64,000 nt of DNA from Cellulomonas fengjieae (GTDB lineage Bacteria > Actinomycetota > Actinomycetes > Actinomycetales > Cellulomonadaceae), in assembly GCF_018388465.1 (NCBI RefSeq), contig NZ_CP074404.1, positions 62,001-126,000 of the forward strand, in the 5' to 3' direction. A program made the translations under genes and the position numbers. This document shows, in pieces, positions 28,001-34,501 of the stretch; position 1 is the stretch's first letter; every line of letters begins with the position of its first letter. Under the pieces are notes generated by a model. That model had not been told where the DNA came from and searched no databases. It saw nothing but the letters and a program-made list of their open reading frames with translations.

Positions 28001-29258
28001 TCGGCTCGATGGGCAGCCGCTGCACCTTGGTGGCCTTGGAGTACCGGGAGATGCGGGCCGTGCCCGGGTCGATCACGTACCGGATGCCGGGGACGGTCAG
28101 CGACGTCTCGGCGACGTTGGTGGACAGCACCACGCGGCGGTTCTGGTGCCGCTCGAACACCCGGTGCTGCTCGGCGGCGGACAGCCGGCTGTACAGCGGG
28201 AGGAGCTCGACCGCGCCGGGGCTGCGCGGGTCGGTGGCCCGCACGCCCAGCGACGAGCGGAGGGCCTCCTCGGCGTCGCGGATCTCCCGCTCGCCGGACA
28301 GGAAGACCAGGATGTCGCCGGGCCCCTCCAGGCAGAGCTCGTCGACCGCCTCGCAGATGGCCGTCATCGGGTCGCGGTCGTCCGCCGCTCGTTTCTTGAC
28401 CGGCGCGCCCTCCTCGACGTCCGGCGACAGCGGGCGGTAGCGGATCTCGACCGGGTACGTCCGCCCGGTGACCTCGACGACCGGCGCCGGCTCCCCGTCG
28501 GCCGAGGCGAAGTGCCGCGCGAACCGGTCGGAGTCGATCGTCGCCGACGTGATGACGACCTTGAGGTCCGGTCGCTGCGGGAGCAGCCGGGTGAGGTACC
28601 CGAGGATGAAGTCGATGTTGAGCGAGCGCTCGTGGGCCTCGTCGATGATCAGCGTGTCGTATGCCCACAGCATCGGGTCGCGCTGGATCTGGGCCAGCAG
28701 GATGCCGTCGGTCATGACCTTGACCAGCGTGGACTCGCTCGACTCGTCGGTGAACCGCACCTGGTAGCCGACGACCCCACCCAGGGGCACGTCCCCGACG
28801 AGCTCCTCGTTGATCCGCTCCGCGACGCTGCGCGCGGCGATCCGACGCGGCTGCGTGTGCCCGATCTGGCCGGCGCGGCCCCGCCCGAGCTCGAGCGCGA
28901 TCTTGGGGATCTGCGTGGTCTTGCCGGAGCCGGTCTCGCCTGCGACGACGACGACCTGGTGGTCGCGCAGCGCGTCGCTGATCTCTGCCCGTCGCGCGCT
29001 GACGGGCAGCTGCTCCGGGTAGGTGATCGGCGGAAGGTCGACGGCCCGGCGCACCTCGGCGGCACGCGCACGGCGGGCGGCCGTGCGGGCGGGGTCGTCG
29101 CGACCCGGAGCACGGCGAGCCGGCGGTCGCTGGCCCGGCTGCGTCGGCTGCTCGGCGACGGCGGCGGCCGGCTTGCGGCGCCCGCGGACCCGGCGTCTCG
29201 GGGGTCGCCCCGACCCGGACCCGGGCGGGTCGACGGGGGAGGGGGACGGCAGGCTCAC
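25083..29258 (-). CDS. hrpA: ATP-dependent RNA helicase HrpA (DEAH box)
   Basis: 1391-residue DEAH-box helicase, similar in size to E. coli HrpA (1300). A basic disordered N-terminus (about 75 residues, RRRVRGRRK) precedes RecA domain 1 with GETGSGKTTQIPK near residue 110 and DEAHERSLNIDF. RecA domain 2 has QRSGRCGR. The winged-helix/ratchet/OB region and the long DUF3418 C-terminal region follow. GTG 29258 is chosen: GGGAGA lies about ten bases upstream, and the frame further upstream overlaps the kinase-like gene. Bacterial HrpA acts in mRNA processing and rescue of stalled ribosomes. Confidence 0.95.
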   Translation of the reverse strand: MSLPSPSPVDPPGSGSGRPPRRRVRGRRKPAAAVAEQPTQPGQRPPARRAPGRDDPARTAARRARAAEVRRAVDLPPITYPEQLPVSARRAEISDALRDHQVVVVAGETGSGKTTQIPKIALELGRGRAGQIGHTQPRRIAARSVAERINEELVGDVPLGGVVGYQVRFTDESSESTLVKVMTDGILLAQIQRDPMLWAYDTLIIDEAHERSLNIDFILGYLTRLLPQRPDLKVVITSATIDSDRFARHFASADGEPAPVVEVTGRTYPVEIRYRPLSPDVEEGAPVKKRAADDRDPMTAICEAVDELCLEGPGDILVFLSGEREIRDAEEALRSSLGVRATDPRSPGAVELLPLYSRLSAAEQHRVFERHQNRRVVLSTNVAETSLTVPGIRYVIDPGTARISRYSKATKVQRLPIEPISQASANQRSGRCGRVADGIAIRLYSQEDFESRPLYTEPEILRTSLASVILQMISVGVATTPEDIGDFPFVDPPDTRAIRDGVQLLTELGALGEGRLTDTGRALAQLPMDPRLARMIVEGGRRGVAREVMIIAAALSIQDPRERPVEEREKADLSHSRFTDPTSDLLTYLNLWHYLRDQQRDLSGSAFRRMCRSEHLNYLRIREWQDVVAQLRELAKPLGIVMNAPRPAAEDDGLQLEWDGDRIHVAILSGLLSQIGMQEATEVSTQSKGRAQGRPDRRGRNEYLGARGVRFAIWPGSGMARKPPAWIMAAELVETSRLWGRDVARIQPEWAEEVGAHLVKRTYSEPAWSTKQGAATAFEKVLLYGVPIVNQRRVLYARVDPEHARELFIRHALVQGEWTTHHQFFHENRRLLAEAEGLEARARRRDLVVDDDTLFAFYDERIPDDVVSSRHFDQWWKRARRDDPDLLTFTRELLVGEAGAIDESAFPSRWPQGDLRLPLTYQFEPGTEADGVTVHIPLSTLARLTPDGFGWMVPGLREELVTATIRSLPKPVRVQLVPAPDVARGVMAWMDEHTAGWEDTVRAGDAAPSFREVFRRAVRELRGVDVPEDAFDDDRLPPHLRMTFRVVGDRGGVVDEGKDLLVLQRRLADRTQQAVDDAVRTAVRAAMEEARKAAPAAPAPTAVPPAPAIDVERTGLTTWPADLPELPEVVEVGRVRAFPSLVDETRSVAVRARADESAVPEASRLGLRRLLLLDVGLATGRITSRWTGTQALTLAASPYPNTQALVTDVQLAAIEHLVTVPPQSVRTAEAYRSLRGTVQGRLEDTVFTVVSDLVAVLTAWRELDAEIRARSSLALLATAQDVRAQAARLVHDGFVSEVGAARLPQLTRYLRAARHRLVKAADNPQRDADLAWQVHDVEALYDEVAARRAGDAALTDLRWMLEELRVSLFAQQLGTPVPVSTTRIKKALSAY

Positions 29259-29383
29259 GACGGTCCAGTCTCCCAGGTGCGGGGCGTCGGCCGCTCGCTG
29301 ATTCGTCGCGGGCGAACGCCGGGCGCTCTCGCGGCACGCGGACGACAGGCCGAGGGAGCGACCGGGTCGGCCGAGTGGGGGGC

Positions 29384-30463
29384 TCAGTCGCGAGCGAAGG
29401 CCCGGTACGCACCCACCGGCGCGGCGGACGCACCCCACTCGTCGTCGGCCCAGGTTGCGGCCGCGCCCAGCAGGCCAGCGACCGCCGGGAGGGTGGACCG
29501 CAGGCGGACCGCGCCCCAGCGCCAGCGGGTGGTGAGCAGCTGGCGATAGCTCGGCGACGGGACGCCCGCGGGCCCGACGCGGGGCCGGTCCTCGTCGGCG
29601 CCGAACAGCAGCCAGCCCGTCATCGCCAGGATCCACGCCGCCGATGCGAGGTCGACCGACCGGGTCCAGCCCGGCTCGCGCACCAGGTCGGGCAGGTGCG
29701 CGCCGAGTGCCGCGGTGAAGCGGTCCACCAGCTGGTCCGTGAACCCGGGCGGCGGGTCGAAGACACACCAGCAGGTGGAGAACGGCATCGCGGCATAGGC
29801 GGCGTCGTACGCCGCATGGTGCACGGTCGCACCCTCGAGGTCGAGGAAGCGCCAGCCGCCGGCGGTGCGGACCGCGTTGTCCGGGCAGGTGTCGGTGGGG
29901 GAGACGACGTCCGACGCGGGGTCGCGGCGGTCGAGCGTCGCGATCAGGTCGAGCTCGGCGTCGAGGGCCGGGTCAGCGGGGAGGCCGAGCACGTCGTCGA
30001 GGAGCATGCGGACGCCCACCCGGGCAGCGGCCGACGGCTCCTCGGGGGACAGGTCGCCGAGCGCCGCGTCGAAGACCGCCGTGCTGTCGCGCGACCGCCC
30101 GAGGGCGTCGCCGAGAGCCTCGACCCACTCGAGCGCCCCTGCCCAGGCGGCCGCCGGGTCCTCGCCGAGCAGCAGGTCGGCGAGGGTCGGGCCGGTGCCC
30201 AGGTCGGTCATCACGACGATCCCGTGCTCGCGGTCCACGGCGAGCAGGTCCGGGGTGTGGTCGAGCGCGGCCAGGCCCGCGACCTCACGGGCGAAGGACG
30301 AGGACGTCCCCTCCGGGTACTTCTTGACGACGACCGTCCCGCCCGGGACGGAGCAACGGAGCACCGTCGAGCGGTCCGAACCTGCGAGCGGCTCGGGGTC
30401 CGTCACGGGCGTACCGAGCGCGGCGGCGGCGAGCCGGACGATCTCCGTGGCGATGGCGGGCAT
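29384..30463 (-). CDS. Aminoglycoside phosphotransferase-like (APH/kinase fold) protein
   Basis: 359-residue protein with the protein-kinase-like APH fold. The VVVKKYPEG segment supplies the ATP lysine, and the hinge region is VVMTDLGTGPTLADLL. The usual catalytic loop HxDxxxxN reads T-D-T-C-P-D-N, so Asp and Asn are kept but His is replaced. The metal-binding DxE/D follows (FLDLEGA). GGGGAGG precedes ATG 30463. The substrate is unknown, and resistance activity should not be assumed. Divergent from the arsR-like gene. Confidence 0.72.
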   Translation of the reverse strand: MPAIATEIVRLAAAALGTPVTDPEPLAGSDRSTVLRCSVPGGTVVVKKYPEGTSSSFAREVAGLAALDHTPDLLAVDREHGIVVMTDLGTGPTLADLLLGEDPAAAWAGALEWVEALGDALGRSRDSTAVFDAALGDLSPEEPSAAARVGVRMLLDDVLGLPADPALDAELDLIATLDRRDPASDVVSPTDTCPDNAVRTAGGWRFLDLEGATVHHAAYDAAYAAMPFSTCWCVFDPPPGFTDQLVDRFTAALGAHLPDLVREPGWTRSVDLASAAWILAMTGWLLFGADEDRPRVGPAGVPSPSYRQLLTTRWRWGAVRLRSTLPAVAGLLGAAATWADDEWGASAAPVGAYRAFARD

Positions 30464-30515
30464 CGGTGGGTCCTCCCCGTCGGTGTCGTCACACAGCATC
30501 CCCTGTCGGCGGGCC

Positions 30516-30544
30516 TTGCCGGGCACGGCACCGATGGATAGTGT
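30516..30544 (+). promoter_or_regulatory. Probable promoter of the ArsR-SRPBCC operon
   Basis: TTGCCG (30516-30521) and TAGTGT (30539-30544) are spaced by 17 bases and end exactly where the 16-bp palindrome begins, so the transcription start would lie within the operator. The arrangement supports autorepression. Confidence 0.5.
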
Positions 30545-30560
30545 CTGCTTGTACAAGCAG
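30545..30560. promoter_or_regulatory. 16-bp perfect palindrome, probable ArsR-type operator
   Basis: CTGCTTGTACAAGCAG is its own reverse complement. It sits 17 bases before the regulator ATG and directly after a plausible -10 box. A partial half-site (ACTTGT) follows at 30563. The position fits a dimeric winged-helix repressor acting on its own gene. Confidence 0.75.
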
Positions 30561-30577
30561 CAACTTGTGGAGGCTTG

Positions 30578-30889
30578 ATGGACAGCGCAGCCGCGGCACT
30601 GCACGCCCTGGCCGACCCGAACCGTCGGCGGATCCTCTCCGTCGTCCGGGACCAGCCGCACGCGGTCGGGGAGATCGCCGCTCAGGTCGAGATGTCGCAG
30701 CAGGCCGTCTCGCACCACCTGAAGGTCCTGCGGGACTCGGGCCTCGTGTCGCAGGAGCGGGACCGGACCCGGCGCCTGTACACGATCCGTACGGACGGTC
30801 TGGCGGCCGTCCGCGAGTACCTGGACGACTTCTGGCCGGACCACCTGCGCGCACTCAAGGCGGCTGCGGAGGCGTCCTCCCGTGGCTGA
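30578..30889 (+). CDS. ArsR-family winged-helix regulator
   Basis: 103-residue winged-helix protein: LADPNRRRILSVVRDQPHAVGEIA is the start of the domain, and MSQQAVSHHLKVLRDSGLVSQERDRTRRLYTI is the recognition helix and wing. It has no cysteine cluster, so it is unlikely to sense arsenic or other soft metals through the classical ELCVC site. It resembles the ArsR members that accompany SRPBCC/AHSA1 proteins. ATG 30578 follows GGAGG; a TTG three bases earlier is less likely. It overlaps the SRPBCC gene by eight bases. Confidence 0.92.
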   Translation: MDSAAAALHALADPNRRRILSVVRDQPHAVGEIAAQVEMSQQAVSHHLKVLRDSGLVSQERDRTRRLYTIRTDGLAAVREYLDDFWPDHLRALKAAAEASSRG

Positions 30890-31307
30890 CTACGCGACGT
30901 CGATCCAGATCGATGCCCCGCCCACCGTCGTGTTCGCCCACCTCGTCGTGCCCGCGCGCATGGTCGCCTGGATGGGGCACCGGGCGATCCTCGACGCCGT
31001 ACCCGGAGGAGAGTTCTGCGTCGACATCGGCGGGTCGCAGGTGCGTGGGCAGTACCTGGAGGTCGAGCCGGACCGCCGGGTCGTCGTCTCCTGGGGGATG
31101 GCCGGCAGCGAGGACCTGCCGCCCTCCGCGAGCCGCGTGGAGTTCGTCCTCACGCCTGTGGCCGGAGGGACCCGGGTCGATCTCTCCCACACGGGCCTGC
31201 CCGAGGCGCGCGCGGCCGGTCACGCCGACGGCTGGGCTCACTTCCTCACCCGCCTCTCGATGCGGGCCGCGGGCGACGACCCGGGCCCCGACACCTGGTC
31301 CAGCTGA
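30882..31307 (+). CDS. SRPBCC (AHSA1-like) domain protein
   Basis: 141-residue START-like domain protein: IQIDAPPTVVFAHLVVPARMVAWMG opens the helix-grip fold, and the C-terminal helix is ADGWAHFLTRLSMRA. Such proteins bind hydrophobic ligands and often lie behind an ArsR regulator. GTG 30882 overlaps the regulator gene. Ligand unknown; together with the next gene it may form a small stress or ligand-response unit. Confidence 0.85.
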   Translation: MADYATSIQIDAPPTVVFAHLVVPARMVAWMGHRAILDAVPGGEFCVDIGGSQVRGQYLEVEPDRRVVVSWGMAGSEDLPPSASRVEFVLTPVAGGTRVDLSHTGLPEARAAGHADGWAHFLTRLSMRAAGDDPGPDTWSS

Positions 31308-31332
31308 GTCCCGTCATCACCGCGGAGGAACC

Positions 31333-31704
31333 ATGCAACCGATCGACCTCGTGACCGCCTACCAGGACGCCTGGACTGCCGGCGACCTGGACCGGGCAGC
31401 GACCTTCCTCGCACCCGACTTCACCTTCGAGGGCCCCGGAGCGCGCTTCTCCTCGCCGGTCGAGTTCCTGCCGTTCCTCACCCGGTTCCGCTCGCGCATC
31501 GGCTCCGGGTGGCGCCAGGTCGCGGCGTTCGGCGACGCGGACGAGGTGCTCGTGATGTACGAGCTGCGTGGCCCCGACGGCCAAGCGCTCCCACGGACCG
31601 TCGACCACTTCGTGGTGCGTGACGGGCGGATCGCCGCGGAGACGTTGGTCTTCGACACCGCTGCATTCGCGGATGCGATGGCGGCTGCTCCGCCTGCCCG
31701 GTGA
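31333..31704 (+). CDS. SnoaL-like (NTF2-fold) protein
   Basis: 123-residue alpha+beta cone-fold protein: DLVTAYQDAWTAGDLDRAATFLAPDFTFEGPG is the typical N-terminal helix pair and first strand, and VDHFVVRDGRIAAETLVFD the closing strands. ATG follows GGAGGA. It is 25 bases after the SRPBCC gene on the same strand, so it is probably in the ArsR-controlled operon. Family members are isomerases, hydrolases or binding proteins; function is not assignable. Confidence 0.8.
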   Translation: MQPIDLVTAYQDAWTAGDLDRAATFLAPDFTFEGPGARFSSPVEFLPFLTRFRSRIGSGWRQVAAFGDADEVLVMYELRGPDGQALPRTVDHFVVRDGRIAAETLVFDTAAFADAMAAAPPAR

Positions 31705-31728
31705 GGTCCCGGGTCCTACAGTGACCGG

Positions 31729-32223
31729 ATGAGCGATGCAGCCGCCGCACCGTCCGACGGCGAGCGCCGCGCGCTCGCGGGCCTCGAGGCCTCGGGGATC
31801 CGGTTCCAGGTGACCCGGCACGGCCCGGTCGCCTCGCTGGAGGAGGCGGCCGAGGTGCGCGGCATCGACCCCGCGGGCATCGTCAAGACGATCGTGGTGC
31901 GCCGTAGCGACGACGACTTCCTGTTCGTGCTGGTGCCCGGCGACCGGACCATCTCGTGGCCCAAGCTGCGCGCCCTGCTGGGGGTGGCGCGGCTGTCGAT
32001 GCCGGACGCGGAGACGGCCAAGGACGTGACCGGCTACGTGCGCGGCACGATCACGCCGTTCGGCGCCCTCACCGCCTGGCCGGTCGTCGCCGACTCCCGC
32101 GTGCCCACGCGGACGGTGTCGATCGGCGGCGGTGCGCACGGGGTGGCCGCCAACGTCGACGGCGCCGAGCTGGTCCGGGCGCTGGCGGCGACGGTGGCGG
32201 ACGTCACCGACCCCGCGACCTGA
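31729..32223 (+). CDS. YbaK/EbsC-family aminoacyl-tRNA deacylase
   Basis: 164-residue editing-domain protein that would hydrolyse mischarged tRNA (YbaK: Cys-tRNA-Pro). The segments IRFQVTRHGPVASLEEAAEVRGIDPAGIVKTIV, the conserved DDFLFVLVPGDRTISWPKLR, and the glycine-rich core (GYVRGTITPFGA, SIGGGAHG) match the family. Normal length. It converges on the DUF4865 gene with three bases between stops. Specificity between YbaK, ProXp and other relatives is not certain. Confidence 0.88.
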   Translation: MSDAAAAPSDGERRALAGLEASGIRFQVTRHGPVASLEEAAEVRGIDPAGIVKTIVVRRSDDDFLFVLVPGDRTISWPKLRALLGVARLSMPDAETAKDVTGYVRGTITPFGALTAWPVVADSRVPTRTVSIGGGAHGVAANVDGAELVRALAATVADVTDPAT

Positions 32224-32226
32224 CCG

Positions 32227-32784
32227 TCACGGACCGGCAGCGACGTGCAGGACCTCGTAGCCGGTGTGGTCGGGTGCGCCCTCGTCGGCAGGTCGGGTGC
32301 TGAGCTCGGCGAGGAGCACGCGCCAGGTGCCGACGTCCACGGCTGCGACCCTCGCGACCGTGTCGGGATCCGTCCCGCCGAGGAACGGCTCGGTCACCGC
32401 CTCGAGGCACTGGGAGGGCGCGATCCCCTCCGGCAGGTCGACCGTGCGCAGGAGCAGGCTGGTGGTGTCTGCGTACCCGTGGGGTCCCTGGGTGACGCCG
32501 GCGACCGTCCAGTCCTGGATGGGCTGCCGGCCGAAGTCGCGGACGATCGCGGAGTAGCCGGTCTCGCCCCAGCAGAAGGAGCGCATGCCGTCGACGTCCC
32601 GCCAGACGTAGAAGGGTGCGTACTCGTTGCGCGAGGCGCCCCGTGCCTTCTCCCGGACGGCGTAGGCCTTGAGCTCGAGACCGGCGAAGCCGTCCATGAG
32701 GTGGCTGGTGCGACGCACCCGGTCGCGGATGGTCGACATGGCGTAGTCGCTCGGCAGTCCCACGAAGTACTGCATGGCGTACAT
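32227..32784 (-). CDS. DUF4865 family protein
   Basis: 185-residue protein. MYAMQYFVGLPSDYAMSTIRDRVRRTSHLMDGFAGLELKAY is the conserved N-terminal part of DUF4865, a ferredoxin-fold family resembling antibiotic-synthesis monooxygenases. FYVWRDVDGMRSFCWG also fits. ATG 32784 follows GAGGAGG; the longer frame to 32820 adds twelve non-conserved residues. Members often occur beside LysR regulators; none is here. Function unknown. Confidence 0.78.
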   Translation of the reverse strand: MYAMQYFVGLPSDYAMSTIRDRVRRTSHLMDGFAGLELKAYAVREKARGASRNEYAPFYVWRDVDGMRSFCWGETGYSAIVRDFGRQPIQDWTVAGVTQGPHGYADTTSLLLRTVDLPEGIAPSQCLEAVTEPFLGGTDPDTVARVAAVDVGTWRVLLAELSTRPADEGAPDHTGYEVLHVAAGP

Positions 32785-32949
32785 CGGCGCGCGCCTCCTC
32801 GGGACCTCATCTGAGGCCATCGGACGAGGCTAGTGCGGAGGCGCGCGGGAACCCAGGGTCGCTCTCGGGCGTTCTTCTCGCGGATGACGACGTCCGGCAG
32901 GACGGCTGGCGTCCTCCCGCCGGGGGCAACCGCAAAGGAGCGAGGGAAC

Positions 32950-33288
32950 GTGATCGAGCACGCGGCAGCGGCCGGGACCATCCGGGTCGACGCGCAGGAC
33001 GCTCGGACGGTCATCGTCCTCGTCGGAGAGATCGACGCCGCCCTGCGGGACGAGGCCAGCGCGTGCATGGGCCTCGCCCTGGTCAGCGGGCACCCGGTGG
33101 TCGTCGACTCCACCGATGCCACCTTCGTCGACTCGTCGGGCATCGCGTTCGTCCTGCAGCTGCACCTGGCGGCGTCCGAGGCGGGGATCCCGGTCACGCT
33201 GCTGGACCCGCACCGCGTCCTGCGGGACGTGCTGGACATGGTCGGCCTCTCGAGCGAGCTGGAGACGGAGCCTGTGTCGTCCGTCTGA
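32950..33288 (+). CDS. STAS-domain protein (anti-sigma factor antagonist-like)
   Basis: 112-residue single STAS domain: DARTVIVLVGEIDAALRDEAS and the phosphorylation-site segment VVVDSTDATFVDSSGIAFVLQ, where the D-S-S-G serine is what an anti-sigma kinase would modify. AAAGGAG precedes GTG 32950. No anti-sigma factor or sigma gene is adjacent, so the partner is elsewhere. It could also be a general signalling STAS protein of the stress-response type. Confidence 0.85.
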   Translation: MIEHAAAAGTIRVDAQDARTVIVLVGEIDAALRDEASACMGLALVSGHPVVVDSTDATFVDSSGIAFVLQLHLAASEAGIPVTLLDPHRVLRDVLDMVGLSSELETEPVSSV

Positions 33289-33337
33289 CTGCGCGCCGGT
33301 GGGCCGGGGTGTCAGTGGCCTGGTTTACGTTCCCCGC

Positions 33338-34501
33338 ATGCGGTTGTTGCACACGTCGGACTGGCACCTGGGCCGGACGCTGCACGGGGTCGATCTGCTC
33401 GACCACCAGGCGGCGTACCTCGAGCACCTGGTCGACGTCGTGCGCGCCGAGCAGGTCGACGCCGTGGTGGTCGCGGGGGACGTCTACGACCGCGCGATCC
33501 CGCCCGTGGAGGCCGTGACGCTGCTGTCCGAGACGCTCGCGCGGCTGGCGGAGCACACCACCGTCGTGGTCACGTCCGGCAACCACGACTCGGCCACTCG
33601 GCTGGGCTTCGGCTCGTCGCTGATGCGGGACCGGGTCCGCCTGCGCACGAGGGTCGCCGGCCTGGCGGAGCCGGTGGTGCTCCCCGACGACGAGGGTGAC
33701 GTGCTCGTGTACGGCATCCCGTACCTGGACCCCGACTTCGCCCGCGTCGAGCTGGCCGAGGGCCCCCAGCCGCTGGTCCGGTCGCACGAGGCCGTGGCGG
33801 CCGCGGCCATGCGGCGCGTCCGGGCGGACGTCGCGGCGCGGTCCGGGTCCGCGCGTCCTCGGTCGGTGGTGGCCGCGCACGCGTTCGTCATCGGCGGCGC
33901 GCCGACGGACTCCGAGCGTGACATCCGCGTCGGAGGTGTGGACCAGGTCCCCGCGGGCGTGTTCACGGGGGCGGACTACGTGGCGCTCGGGCACCTGCAC
34001 GGACCGCAGAAGGTGACCGGCGCCGACGGCACGGTGCTGCGGTACAGCGGCTCGCCCCTCGCGTACTCGTTCTCCGAGCAGCACCATGCCAAGTCGACCG
34101 TCCTGGTGGACCTCTCCGGCGGGCAGGTGCGCACGTCGCTCGTCGACGCGCCCGTGCCGCGCAGGCTCGCGGACGTGACCGGCACGCTGGAGGACCTGCT
34201 GGGCGCGACCGGTGAACCGCACAGGGACGCGTGGGTGCGGGTGACGGTGACGGACGCGCACCGCCCCGACGACCTCTACCGGCGCGTCAAGCAGCGGTTC
34301 GCGCACGCGCTCGTCGTGCAGCACCGGGCCGTGGGCCCGGCGGTGGCGTCGCACGCCGCGGTGGTCACGGCCGCGCACGACCCGCTCGACGTGGCCGCCG
34401 ACTTCCTCGCTCACGTCACGGGCTGCCGGCCGACCTCGGCCGAGGCGGACGTGCTGCGCCGCGCGTACGAGGACGTCACCGCCATGGAGCGGAGCGCCTG
34501 A
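33338..34501 (+). CDS. sbcD: Exonuclease SbcD (SbcCD nuclease subunit)
   Basis: 387-residue Mre11-type metallophosphoesterase that cuts hairpins and DNA ends with SbcC. All metal motifs are visible: TSDWHLGR, GDVYDRA, GNHDSATRLG, AHAF and GHLHGPQ. ATG 33338 begins the family's usual MR(L/I)LHTSDWH. Overlaps sbcC by one base (TGATG), so the two are made together. Confidence 0.96.
   Translation: MRLLHTSDWHLGRTLHGVDLLDHQAAYLEHLVDVVRAEQVDAVVVAGDVYDRAIPPVEAVTLLSETLARLAEHTTVVVTSGNHDSATRLGFGSSLMRDRVRLRTRVAGLAEPVVLPDDEGDVLVYGIPYLDPDFARVELAEGPQPLVRSHEAVAAAAMRRVRADVAARSGSARPRSVVAAHAFVIGGAPTDSERDIRVGGVDQVPAGVFTGADYVALGHLHGPQKVTGADGTVLRYSGSPLAYSFSEQHHAKSTVLVDLSGGQVRTSLVDAPVPRRLADVTGTLEDLLGATGEPHRDAWVRVTVTDAHRPDDLYRRVKQRFAHALVVQHRAVGPAVASHAAVVTAAHDPLDVAADFLAHVTGCRPTSAEADVLRRAYEDVTAMERSA

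Noticed and set aside
25254..29549. 1431-residue open frame antisense to hrpA
   Set aside because: Arg/Gly/Asp-rich, no recognisable domain; a by-product of GC-rich third positions opposite a clear helicase gene.
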